Shown here piece after piece: positions 1 to 11,869 of a stretch of 64,000 nt of DNA. This DNA is from Tigriopus japonicus (lineage: Eukaryota; Arthropoda; Copepoda; Harpacticoida; Harpacticidae), in the NCBI GenBank assembly GCA_010645155.1, contig JAAGOF010000088.1, positions 1,087,384 through 1,151,383 on the forward strand, in the 5' to 3' direction. Position numbers and translations under genes: made by a program. The stretch's first letter is position 1. Each line of letters opens with the position of its first letter. Under the pieces are notes generated by a model, which saw only the letters and a list, made by a program, of their open reading frames with translations, was not told the origin of the DNA and ran no database searches.

Positions 1-366
1 AAATTTGTGCTCATTTGTGTGATAGGCCATCTACAAGCCTTCGTAGGCATGTTTGAAACAAAGCACTCGCTCATTTTACTGCTATAGGGACAAGGAAAAA
101 AAGCGGAAAGAAAAAAAGGTGTCACAAAACTTGGCCTGAGGAATCCATTACGTTCGACGTCGGTTGGAATTCTCAAATTGGATTGGCGGGAGCATAAAGA
201 AAAGTGATCAAGCAATTAAACGGAAAAGCGCGAAAACACCAACTCAAGGGGCCAAACCCAAAAGTCGAAATTGAAAAGGGTTAAAAAATTGACAAGTGTC
301 ACAATGAATTGTGACACAAAGTGAAAATAACGGATGCGAAACTTGAAAACCCGAGTAGATTGTAAC

Positions 367-640
367 TAGCAATGGACCGAAATTTTGGTTTCGAAACCGA
401 AAGCAGACATGCACTATAAAGGATGGAATTTGACAACAAAATCGAAAAAAAATTCGTCCAAAAACCTCTGAAATTCAAATTTCCCGATTTTTCAAAATTT
501 GCGACTACCCAACATCGAACACATGAGCAATGAAATTTGTAAGGTGGATTTTGCATTTATACAATTTTGTAGTCAGCTGTTTTCGGTTTCGGTTTCGGTT
601 AAGCCCTCTTTCGGTTATAAGCCCTTTCGGTCCATCACTA
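367..640 (-). mobile_element. hAT-type MITE, family 1, copy 1 (274 bp)
   Basis: A short non-autonomous DNA transposon. Its ends are the inverted repeats TAGCAATGGACCGAAA (left) and CTTTCGGTCCATCACTA (right). The 8-bp duplication ATTGTAAC lies directly outside both ends (359-366 and 641-648), as expected for hAT transposition. Inside the right end are iterated ACCGAA/TTCGGT hexamers. It encodes no protein. It lies inverted relative to the copy at 6918-7251 and shares its internal sequence (the stretch with GTTTTTGGAC and the AACATCGAACACATGAG motif). Confidence 0.85.
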
Positions 641-648
641 ATTGTAAC

Positions 649-3600
649 GAGCTTAGCATTCGAGTAGCTTCCCCCATTTAAGATCATCTTGTGACATTTA
701 GTATGGCATTTAACAATATTTGTCATGATTTATCATGAATCGATCGCAACTGATCTTATGCCCAATTCGGATGTGGGCCAAGAGTACTTCTGTGGTTGAA
801 AAAGGTCAAAGCGAACGCAATTAATTTCCTTTTTTCTGACGAGACATTTGATCTGTGCAATATTGTTTTGAACCAAGAGCCTTGAAAAACGAAATATGAT
901 CTGAATTTGATCCATGCCATGATCCACCAATATATTTTGAAGATTTCATTGCCTTCGATCTACGTAGCTGCGTGGGCAGACAAATCTCGAGAAATCGATG
1001 TCGAAAGAGCAATTAGGAACAGTTGTCAAGGAGACTACCTTCTTTAATTTGACATTCAAATGGCATAAATTTGCTGCAAAACCCTTCAAATATTTTCATT
1101 ACCAAAAGATGGTTGTGTAAAAGATTGGCATGGCCATTGTGCAACCCCTTGCATTGAAGCTCTAATATCAATATCAATTTATAGGATGCAGACAAAAATT
1201 CATTTCAATAATAACGATTTTCGTGATTCAGGACCAAAAGGTAGTATTTTCAAAGTTATAAAGAAAAAATTGACACCATGGCAAAACAGAAGTTAACCTA
1301 AAAATAGTCAAAACATTTCTCATAGAGTTGAAAATGATCAAAACAACATTTTTGCGCAAAAAGGGTGAAAAAACCCGAAATATGTTTCTCGCAATTGCAA
1401 TTTTGTGTCAATTTGGTTTGTTTTATTGGGTGTACACTTTCTTTTTCGTATTCTGGATAGAACTGTTTTACCTCATTTTTATATAAAATCTTGGCAGTGA
1501 TTTAAGATTGAATCTAAATCCCCCAAAAAATAAAAATAAAAGGTCTGAATAAACGCAATTTCTTGAAAAATCCTAAAGCAAGTCTGAAAGATATTCTAAG
1601 ACCTCAAAAAAGCATTTTTGTTCAAAAACAAGTTTTCAAAAAGATTGCATCCTCGCGTTAGTAATGATAATGTTACAAAACACAGTACGGATTTTTTTTC
1701 AGTACCGTGTACTGAAAACTAAGTTTAAAAAACTGGTCAACACATTTTACAATCTGCCTAAGATACCCATTGAAATGAAATTAATGGAAAATATGTCGAT
1801 CAAGTGCTGAGTTTCTCAAGTTTAATTGGCCCATTTTTACTACAAAAAGCTAAAAAAATTCCGGGTATTTAAAAACTCGAATTCCCAAACAAACTATTTT
1901 CAATCTCATAAAATATATCAAGAATTCCTCATTCTTAAATTTTGTCATGCCCGGTCAAAATGATATATAGTTAACTAAAACGCACTTAAAATACACTTTC
2001 CTCAATAAAGACTTTTGAACCATAAAAAGGACATGTTGGTACGTTGTCAATACAAATCTCGTCCAAAGGCACATCTGTTTAGTAAATTTCCTTTTATTTT
2101 CAAATGAATATCTAACTTTTGAAGTCAAGATTAAAGGAAAATGTTTTTTTCAATGATGTGTATTTAAGTATGATTTAAGTCAAATTATGTATGATTTTTG
2201 ACCTGTTATGACAAATCAAACTAAAATGAAGAATTTTCCATTTGTTTTATGAAACCGAAAATATATAGTATTTTCTTGGGAATTTGACTTCTAAATGTCC
2301 GTAACGATTTTTCGCTTTTGTAGTCAAAATTGGCCCAGTTAGACTTATATAACTCGGCATCTGATCAACATATTTTCAATTAGTTTCAATTCAATCGGTA
2401 TCTTGGGCAGCTCTTAAAACGTGTTGACCAGTTTTTCAAGAAGGTGCTAATTTTATAGGTTTTTAGGTGTATTACTTTTAATATAGACCTGATATTAAAC
2501 AACGGTGTAAATACATGTTGTTCCACCTGGTTTTTGGCCCAGAAACATGTCTCATTGTGTTTGGGATTTTTTCTGAAAACTTGATATGATTTTTTCAGTA
2601 CCGAGAGAAGGTCTTGCGAAGGCCTAAACAAAGAAAAACAAGTCAAAAAGGTCACGTTAAAATGAAGTTCAATTTGGCAATTAACTCAGCATTGGTCAAT
2701 TGGAATGTTGGGAATTTGATTGTCGAAGTAAGAACATAGATAGCTCCCTCTTTGTCTATTGTCTGAGTGACATTGCACACGTTTCTTGTGTCGGTCTCCA
2801 AATTCAATTAGTTCCATGTTGTTCAATATTTGTCTATTTTCGATTGGACATATTTGGTCAATTTATTTCCCAGCATTTTTGAAAATGTGGAAAATTAGCA
2901 CAGCATTAAGAAGGCTTTGAAAAGACTTGGCAACAAATTTTGTTGCTTTATTGCAAATTTTCTTCAGGACTTTTGATTTTCTCTTTGGAGAGGAAAATGC
3001 CAAAATTGGAACACGTAAGAAGAAAAAAAATAACTATCGTTTGAAATGATTTTGTTCCTGGCTTTTAAGTTGTATTTTAACTCGATTTTGTGGGGTCTAT
3101 TTACACTTTCAAAGAATATTGAAATTGCTTTTTGGCCCATCTTATCAAAAATGGCCGTTAAACAGATTGAAATAACAAATAAATTTATTTTTGGCCATCA
3201 GACTTCCATTGTCTGATATTTGCATCCCATTCATGATATTTCGAGCGAAGTAACAAACGAAACGTTACTTCATAGAACTGTTTGAATATATTGGGTCTAA
3301 GATCAAAATGAATTCAGAAAGGTCACTGCTCTCAAAAATTCAACAACATGAGCACAAAGAGCGCTCTCGAAGCACAAAGTGTTGCTGAAATTCGTATTCT
3401 CAGCTGTCCACTGTTGAAAACCTCTATTTTTCACCGGTCATGCGTAACTTTTGGGCCACGATTCCCTAATCAGGGCACAAAGGCTTGCCCATCAAAATTT
3501 CTTGAGCCAAGCAACAAAACAAAATCAAATTTGTTCCGTCAAAGAAATGGAACAAACGCGAAGGCCAAAAGAACAAAACTAATCTCTTAAAGGAAAAAAT

Positions 3601-3900
3601 ATGGGACACAAGACCGACAATACTTTTGAGGCGGAAGTAGAAGAAGATAAGAAACATATTTGCAATTTTTTCTCGCAGTTTTTAATCCTGGAAGATAAAG
3701 CATGGGCGATTCCCTTTCGATCGCATGATCCAATCTTCTTTGGCAGTTGCATTTTTGGTTTGCCTTGACCTTTTGAGATACCAATCTTTCCGACCTACGT
3801 CAACAAATCAGCTGTATGACAACTTGCAGCAAAGCCAAAAAAAGTAATTAACCAAGTGGTTTTCTTCATCAAATAGTTATTAACCTTACAAAGATTGCCC
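649..3900. other. AT-rich stretch without supportable genes
   Basis: About 3.2 kb of AT-rich DNA with stop codons in all frames at short spacing. The small open frames here have no recognisable domain and no flanking splice signals that chain together. I see no RNA gene or clear repeat in it. Confidence 0.5.
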
Positions 3901-3910
3901 TTTTGCTTAC

Positions 3911-4172
3911 CTTTGAGAGTTGAGGTAGTGCTCAAGAAGGTGGATGAACTCGTTCTGGGTAGATTCGTGGATATCTTTTACTTAAGTTCGCTCTTTGACT
4001 CTTGTCTTCTATCTCGACACAAACTCGTATGACTCAGTAACTTGAACACGCGTACTTTGAACCGATGAGATTTAGTCGAAGAGGGAGGTTAACATTCATT
4101 GACCAACGTCGAACTTCGAATCCTTGGAAACAATTTAATTCAATAGCTCAGATGGACACTCTCACTTTTATA
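3911..4172 (-). promoter_or_regulatory. Putative minus-strand core promoter and non-coding first exon
   Basis: On the minus strand a TATAAAAG box lies at 4172-4165. About 250 nt downstream is a strong splice donor, AAAG|GTAAGC, with the exon ending at 3911. The sequence between has only a short upstream-type reading frame, so it looks like a 5' untranslated exon. The downstream coding exons of this supposed gene were not found. The start codon of the plus-strand gene at 4291 is only about 120 bp away, so this could be a bidirectional promoter. This is inference from motifs only. Confidence 0.3.
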
Positions 4173-4290
4173 TGCCTGATGCATGTGGACACAAATCCTA
4201 CGCGTTGAGACAGCTGAAAAAAGCAATTGTTATTTAACAGAACCACCTTTGCCCACGTGGACTTTCTTGCCTCCGTTTTCCAAGCCAGAC

Positions 4291-7200
4291 ATGGCGGTAA
4301 AGCGGCATTTCTCAGTCAGTGGGTTCACTAGTAGACTGACTGTACGGTACCTCCATAGCTTTCTAAGTCGGCTTTCCTTCTGAAGAGATAAAATAGAAGG
4401 ACCGCTATTAACAATATGCTACATTTTTAAGTGCTTCTCAGGTTTAGTTCTAAGATCAAGGTTTCAATGAATCGATTTGTTCTGACTCATGGACAGTTCT
4501 AATGAGTCAGAAATTTTGTGTAATGCCGCATAGGAATTTTAGCTTGTTTAGTTCTTTGCAAGTGACTAACTTTGCACTTTGGTGGAAATGTTGTGTCCAA
4601 ATTTAAGGTTCTTTATCGGCATCACTGACTAAGAAAACTCGTAAAAATGGTTTTACAAACTCTGCAACCTCAGATGAGATCGGAAAAAGTGGAGGAATGG
4701 TCTTATTTAAAGATTTTTTGATACGTTATCCGTTTGGGTTTGGTGGCTTTATGAGTCAAATGATAAGAAAATAAAGCCTTTCCTCTGAAATGACGAAATA
4801 TTGATCTTGATATTTTTAATATATTGACTTGAGATTGATATTGATCACATGTTGTCTACATTAATCAAAAGAGCACCAATATACCATAATCAATTCAGAT
4901 AATTGACCCTTGACTGTTTTCTCGGATTTCTTTTTTGAAATTCAATGTTTTCTGGTGAGGACTGCTTGTAACTTGTTCAAATGTCTTGATTTTTAGTCTT
5001 TACTTTTTTAAAGTCTGGCAAGTAATGTACGACTTCATAAAAATACCACGATTTAGTCAGAGCTGAATATGAGGATACTAGATTTTAGAATAACACTTCA
5101 TAACACAATACTTCCGAAATATACATTGAATACATACCCTGTCTAAAAATTGGAATAATATACGATGTAAGAATAGTGAAGATTGGCAACTTTCCAATGT
5201 CCAATAAATCTGAGATATCTTTGAACTGCGTGCAACTAATAATTATTAGGTTAAATTGGATGCATGCAATTTCAGTAAAACGTTGTTTCAAATCCGTTTT
5301 TTGCTCTTTGGAACACCCACAATCATGTGGAGCAACATACAAACCCCAAAATATATATCCTAGTTTGGTAATGCCTACTAGAGAAAACACGACATCAATT
5401 TGTGAGCCATAAATCATATGCAAAACCAATCATCCAGAGAGTTCGCCGAATCTTCAAGTGGGAATTCAATTAGAAACAATGTACTTTAGAAAAGTAAAAA
5501 AATTAAACGTTATCGTATGTTTCTAAATGCGACTGCTCCTTGGTAACAATGAAAACGATTAAGATGAGCTTAAGAAGGGTCATAATAAATTCTTATTTGC
5601 TTCTAGGCAAGTCGGCGCAAATTTGGCATAACTTTATTCTCCTCCAATTCTCAAGAGTCTTCCAAGAGCAATTTGCTGGCCTCTCCTTCTAAAAAGTCTG
5701 ACGATGTCTCCTCAGATGACGACATTTTCGGATTGGACAAAGGCCAAAACCGAAAACATTCATTAGATCCCAGTGGTCCCTTCAAGGGTTCGTACTTTCA
5801 CATTGTCCCATCTATATCCTTTCCATGTTCATTAACCCGGCATTTTCGCTCTCAACGTAGGCGGAGTCCTCATTTCTCCTCTATCATTTTCTGCCCTTTC
5901 GGGATTGGAAGGCAAGATCCAAAAGATGCCCGAGAACCACAAATTTGAGCAGAGACGACCATCAATGAACACCTTTGGCATGAATCAAGCCCAAAAGATT
6001 TGTGCCTCCAAAGAAGGTGGACTTGGGCCTCGATGGCCTAAAGGCATGTGGGATTGTATGGACAGTAAGTAGCACACTCTTGGTCATCTGTTCAATTAGA
6101 GGTTTTGGCGTGGGATACACAAAGGTACATATCTATTCTCATTACATCTTGGCTCTCTCTGTCTCTCTCCAGATGTAAGGTCTAATTAATGAAAAAGAAA
6201 GATTGGTTTTAGCATGTAATGACTTGGGTGACGTTGATTGGCGTCTTACGTCTTTTTGTGTGGTTTCACTTCAATGATTGTTTTTTCTTTCCTTCATGCG
6301 ACATGAATCGAATCATGATCTAGTTGCTTATGAATGACTCAATCCAGAAGAGATACAGAAAAAAGTTTTGTTAAAGCCTTTTTCGTACTGATGGTGAATT
6401 GCGTTCCATGTTACTCTCTTAAGAACAGGTTTTCCTTTGTCAAAGTTAGATCATTGGCAAAATATTTGCTCAGTCATTCTTATTTTGAACTGAGGGCTTG
6501 AAAATTTTCAGCTTGTTTTCGAACCAAATTTGAAAGAAGAAAGTGAGCACTTAGCCAATATTGTGAAGCCTTATGTTCGAGTTCAGGCGCACACTATTGG
6601 CACTTTAGTCCTTCATTTTAGAGGAAATCGTATAAGGATTGGAGTACGTAAACTTTAGGCAATTACAAGGGCTGCACAAATAATGCAAATAAAAACGCCA
6701 AAATATACATCAAAAATGCAACAAAAATGCAAAAAATTCAAAAGAAAATCCAAAAAGAGCGCACAGTAGCGGAACATTTTCAGTAAATTAAATGGCCATA
6801 AAGATCAATAAACACATTCAAAGCTCTTGGTTTTTCATTGAAAAATCATTAAATTAAGAAATGGTGGTAAATTAAATTGTTCTTAGTGTACTAAAATTTT
6901 GCATTTTGGGTAGAAAGTAGTGATGGACCGAAAGGGCTCATAACCGAAACCGAAAGTTTCGGCCGAAAGAGGGCTTAACCGAAACCGAAACCGAAACCGA
7001 AAGCAGCTGATTACAAAATTGTTCAAATGCAAAATCTGCCTTAAAAATTAGAATGCTCATGTGTTCGATGTTGGGTAGTCGCAAATTTTGAAAAATCGGA
7101 AAACTTAAATTTCAGAGGTTTTTGGACCATTTTTTTGTTGATTTTGTTGTCAAACTCCATTTTACATAGTGCTTGTCTGCTTTCGGTTTCGGTAGGCATA

Positions 7201-8628
7201 ACCGAAACCGAAACCGATATTTCGGCCGAAAGCGCTTTCGGTCCATCACTAGTAGAAAGGTATGCACTTGAAACACACTTGTTCTCATATTTTCAGTTTT
7301 TGACTGAAAAACTGAATTTTAGCTCAAAAAACTCTTCTCTTCCTTTTTTTGCGATATATCTTTCATCCAATCAAGGATTTGCACTTAAGGTGTGAATTGA
7401 TGTGATTGATCTTGAAAACCTCAACTGAAAAAACAATTTCAGCTAAGCATCCCAGAGGTAAAAAGAAAGGAAAGTTGTTAAATTTGGTGAAAAATGTCAG
7501 AGGCAAGAAAATATTAATGTTCTTTAAGAATTCAGGAAACGCCAAATTTCGGCAATTAGGCCAAAAATGCAAATGAAAGAGAAAAAAATAACAGAAAAAT
7601 GCACCAAACTTCGATAAAAAAACCCAAAAATGGAAAAAGTGTATATCAATGAAAAAAAGGCAAAAAATCGGAAAAAGTGAAATAAAATACACTTTCATGA
7701 AATGTGCAGCCCTCACAAACACACACGAAAGATCTTGGGTTTGATTTTTGGTGGGCAAGGGAGTTTTCAGGGTGGGTTTCAAGCACAGTCTTCAAGAGTT
7801 TGACTTCGTCAAATTCAAAAATTAGCAGGAAAATACGCTTCAAATAACATCTTGATCAATTTCAACTTTCGCAAATTGAAGAGTTAAAAGGCTTGCTTGA
7901 AATTCAAATTGCAGTGTTGAGCCTCTTGACTCGGTTATTTTTTTAAGCTTCTAAAAAGGTTAAATTAAATACCCGATCGCTAGAATTTTTTATCTCCGTT
8001 TGCAAATTTCCGGAAGGATCTAGGATTCCAGGTACACTCTTACATGAATTTGAAAATAGTAAAGCTTAAAACGGAACAGTCAATTTGAATTGTTCATTTG
8101 CTTTTCACAAAATTCAAGCCATTAATGAAAGGATGTCGGGAATCGAAATGATCTGGCAAATGTCAAACATAAATTTTCTCTGAACAAATTATCACGAAAT
8201 TTAATCAAACACAACACAGCAGAATGCGTGAAATTGGAAATCGAAATGTTGTTAATATGTATTTCATAAGTCTATTATGTATCATCTGAAATATTATCCA
8301 ATACATCTAAAACCAAACGTTTCCTACCGCCGTATTCTCGTGTAAAATCAGCCAACACTCCCTGAGAGAAATCACACAGGAAGGAATTTGTGAACATTGG
8401 CATCATTGTACCTTGCTCAAAAAGTTCTTTTGACCACGTTGGATTTCAGGTTATTGGCGCATGATCATGGCTCCAGGGTCGTTTGTCATCACACCCAACA
8501 ATTACAATCAACGGTTCGATTACCAATTTCGCCAAACGGAAGAGCGGATATCCCATGAAGATTTGGAGAAAGTGAGGCGAAAAGTGAAGAAATGGCTGGC
8601 CGAGAACAGCCAATATTTTGCGCTTTAA
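4291..8628 (+). CDS. Unrecognised 189-aa protein, four exons
   Basis: Proposed coding exons are 4291-4296, 5607-5787, 5861-6064 and 8450-8628. The first carries only two codons (ATG GCG, good Kozak context) before a GTAAAG donor and is the weakest part. The other three chain cleanly: acceptors TTCTAG, CGTAG and TTTCAG, last donor GTAAGT, phases 0/1/1, TAA stop and an AATAAA signal 135 nt later. The protein has an acidic/serine-rich N-terminal part (SDDVSSDDDIFGLD), a central stretch ending GPRWPKGMWDCMDSYWRM, and a charged C-terminal tail likely to be helical (HEDLEKVRRKVKKWLAEN). No signal peptide or membrane segment is seen, so it is probably intracellular. I do not recognise the family. 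The 2.4-kb third intron contains a hAT MITE (6918-7251). An unseen upstream exon could replace exon 1. Confidence 0.6.
6918..7251 (+). mobile_element. hAT-type MITE, family 1, copy 2 (334 bp)
   Basis: The best-preserved copy of the family. The terminal inverted repeats begin TAGTGATGGACCGAAAG and end CTTTCGGTCCATCACTA. They are flanked by a perfect 8-bp target-site duplication, GTAGAAAG (6910-6917 and 7252-7259). Runs of (ACCGAA)n lie just inside both ends. It has no coding capacity. It sits inside the third intron of the 4291-8628 gene. Confidence 0.9.
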
Positions 8629-8762
8629 CAAGCGAGGAAATGTATTTTGCGTCCTCCCTATGAACTATTTTTGACGCTATGTAACCCTTAACTGGACTAT
8701 GATTCCTCTCTTGGTGAGATAGATGGAGACCTGAAAATTGATAAATTGACTATCATTTCTTA

Positions 8763-8768
8763 AATAAA
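8763..8768 (+). terminator. Polyadenylation signal AATAAA for the 4291-8628 gene
   Basis: A canonical AATAAA lies about 135 nt after the TAA stop at 8626-8628. It is the first such hexamer downstream on this strand. Confidence 0.5.
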
Positions 8769-10777
8769 GAACGAAAAAGTATCCTTTTACTTGTTTCTAA
8801 AGGAATATTGCATGTCTTTATGATAAAAAAGATATCTTTTAAGTTTTTGATGAGAGAACAAAGGGAGTGGATGAGACTACTGTATGACGTAGGTTTTCTC
8901 ATGATTTCTAGCAATTGTTTCCCAAATAACGAGCCTCTCGTCCAGTTGTTTCAGCTTGAGTTAGGCTCTGAAGACCAAAAACCTTTCAATGCCAAAATTG
9001 CGGAGTTTCTCGGATACAAAAAAAAACAAGTTGACAAGCATGGACAGCCCTTTGTGCTTTACACAACCCGCATCTTTTTTATGAACTTTGAACCAACATA
9101 TTGAATGTACTTCCATGTAAGTAGAAGGTAAAATCTATGCCTTAGAGAGTAAGGTTGAGGAAACGTAATATCAACGTTAATCTGTAAATGAGTTAGAATA
9201 GTAAGCAGCCATATTAGAACATGATTTAATTTTTACAACATAAGAGAAGCTAGTTTTTTCCACGATATTTTGGACAGTGTAGAGGCCGCTATTTCAGAGA
9301 GGCTTAAGCGAATTCGCTGAATTTCATTTAGCGAAATAAAGCATATTTCTAGTTGTTTTAAAGCCTGTTTCTTACAGATTTTCCTCTTCATTCTTTTGCA
9401 AATCGTTGACATCCTGGTAATTAAACCCATGAAATTCAACCAAATTGAAATAAACTGGATTAATATCCTGGTTTCATCAAAAAGATATTCGTTCTTTTTG
9501 CTTTAAATGAAAAGTAATGGAAAAAAGAAAATGTGATAATGTAAAGGAAACAAGAGCCATCTCCAATTCGTGTCTTTTCAATGCAGGCCAAAAATTCACT
9601 CACTTTTAGTTTAGCCTCATTTTCTTAATATCGACAAAACCTGCTCTAACATCAAAAGTACCGAACCGGATTTTTCAAATTGTCTAACTCATTCCCCATT
9701 CCCAACTCGTTAGCATTAAAAGATTCAGGACATCCAATATTTTTTTTTGTAAACCCATCTCCAATGTCCTCACTTTATGAAGTGGTCCTACCACCTCTAA
9801 ATATTCTTTGTACGCTTGAACTCAAACTTGGCCACTTGGCCCATGTTGAGAAACGCTCAGTTCCTCGAAAGCGGTTGGTTTGTATTGAAGTTGTGGAAAA
9901 AATGAGGCACATCCGCTCTCATTTCCTGACTTGGGCGATTTCCACCATCATCTCTTGGGAGGTTGTGCAAAATTTTGAGGTGATTCCGGTGAATCCTCGC
10001 CCATCTCATCTGTTCATTCATCCTGCGTGGCGAACTCCATTTTTCTTTTTGCCGAGGGTATTTTTCTATCGACTTTGTATTACAATCACGACATTACCTT
10101 TTCCAATATTTAGACACTCCCACATGTTTTGGAAGACGAAGTTTAAAAAGAGAACGAAACAGGAGTTCACGAAAAATGTCCATAAAGAGATTCATCGGGT
10201 GGATTCGACCTTAGTTATGTAATTGAACCAATGACTTTTTTTGGAACAAGACAGGAAATTTGAAACGGCAATTCATTCACTAGTCACTAGATATACTTTT
10301 TTGGTGGTACGCACCATAAAATTGTTTTTCTCGACTAGACTGTTTTAAAGCTATCTTTCGAGCCAAAGCATTCAAAACAGTCATATGCACCTGCCAATGG
10401 CTGATCTTTTCGTGATTTGAGTGGCCTGAATCAACTTCATTTTAGTTATGAACTTTTTTATCAAGGTTTTTTAGGCTTTGAAATTAATAAAGCTTTTGTA
10501 ATTTTCCCAAGGGACCGAGAGTGGTCACCAAAGGCTCTCATTCAGAATGGAGTAACACTTTAAGCAAGCGCAATATTTGAATGAAAAAGTCTTTGAAATG
10601 TTAATTAGTTCTTCTCCTTGCTTTGGCAAGGATGCACTTTGGTCCATTGAGATTACTTGCAATTACAGTTATAAAAAACCCCAAAAAGTCCCTGGTAGCA
10701 AAGCTGGGCACCTGTACGAATTATATTAACGCCTCAAACTCTGTCTAGGAAATTATTTTGTCATTATGACTCCAATT
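8769..10777. other. Intergenic DNA, no supportable gene
   Basis: About 2 kb between the unknown gene and the first repeats. Open frames at 8808-9104 (98 codons) and 9680-10222 (180 codons, non-ATG start) are present. Neither shows a domain, splice partners or biased composition, so they are not called. Confidence 0.4.
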
Positions 10778-10945
10778 GGGGTTGTACAGATCTGCCAACA
10801 GTAACTCATCGGTATATCAAATTTCAGATAAACGGTAATTTTATAAGCTAAGTTAATCACTAACTCTCTTTACAGGGAATCCCATTCCTTGTAGCGGTAT
10901 TAAAAAATCCACCCCCCCCCCCAAAAAAAAAAAATAAATAAATAA
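10778..10945 (+). repeat. SINE-like interspersed repeat, copy A
   Basis: One of three same-strand copies of a repeat of about 150-185 bp (others at 18020-18205 and 35310-35495). The shared core is CAGATCTGCCAACAGTAACTC near the start, then CTTTACAGGGAATCCCATTCC followed by TTGTAGCGGTA near the end. This copy ends in a C-run followed by an A-rich tail with TAAA repeats, which suggests a retroposed element. It lies directly against a decayed hAT MITE. Confidence 0.65.
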
Positions 10946-11195
10946 ATGTAATGGACCAAAAGCGCATTCGGTCGAAATTCTCGACGAAGTTTTGAATTCG
11001 GTTCCATTAATGACTACCGAAATCAAAAGCAAACTTTTTTAGTTTTAGAGAGAAAGCTCACATTTCCGTCCAAAAGCCTCCAAAACTCGATCATCTATCC
11101 CATAAGAAATAAAAAAATTAAAGTAAATTATGTGTGGGCATAACTTTATATTCAGTTGGTTTCGGTTTCGTTAAGAGCCATTCTGGTCCATCTCG
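10946..11195 (+). mobile_element. Degraded hAT-type MITE, family 1, copy 3
   Basis: It starts with TAATGGACCAAAAGCGC and ends with ...GGTTTCGGTTTCGTTAAGAG then CTGGTCCATCTC. These are decayed forms of the family 1 termini. The middle contains the family's GTCCAAAAGCCTCCAAAACT motif. No target-site duplication is recognisable. Confidence 0.6.
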
Positions 11196-11869
11196 AATAT
11201 TTGGAAGAGTTTTGTGCTTTGAAGAGGTGAGACTTTAGGGCTCTTTAAAAGGCTATGGTTCGATTCCATTGCATAAAACCAAGCTCTCTCTTCCGTCAGT
11301 TGAGAGCAACGACAATAAGATTCTTTAACTTTACAAATAAGATCGTTACCTGTTTCAATCTTACAAATTTATGGATCAGGTACGGCATACTTGGCCGTTT
11401 TTGTTTAACTTTGTAGGTTTACCTCGACATCTCTTACAATTTCATCCACTTATTTAGGTAATTTTAAGTTGATTTTGACACAATCTAAGTCAAAACTAGG
11501 GAACTGTTCATTCAATGAGAAAAAAATATGGAGACACTGAGCTTCATTTTGTCCAAAATTAGTTATTTCTTTTGGACCGATAATTTCAGGGCTTCTATGG
11601 GACTTGGTTACTAAATACTTGAAAATCGTTTGAATGCGAACTACTCGGATATTTATTGAATATGCGGGCAGAACATGCTTGACAATCTCATATCAGATGT
11701 CCCATACTTGACCTTAGAGCCCTAAAAAAAAACATTTTTACAAATCTATGCCGCACTTCAAACTATTTATAGTTCTCCGAATTGCGGTGCGGTAAAACAT
11801 AACAATGGTCTTTTTCGTTTGCAAGGTCAGTGGTGTTAAAAACAAATATGTCTTCATCTTCTCCCGCAG

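Noticed and set aside
8808..9104. 98-codon ATG frame
   Set aside because: Somewhat protein-like in its second half, but no recognised motif and nothing supports it as a gene or transposase.
9680..10222. 180-codon open frame on the plus strand
   Set aside because: It starts at a non-ATG codon, is rich in F/P/H typical of chance translation, and has no domain or splice partner. The reverse strand gives an equally unconvincing frame.
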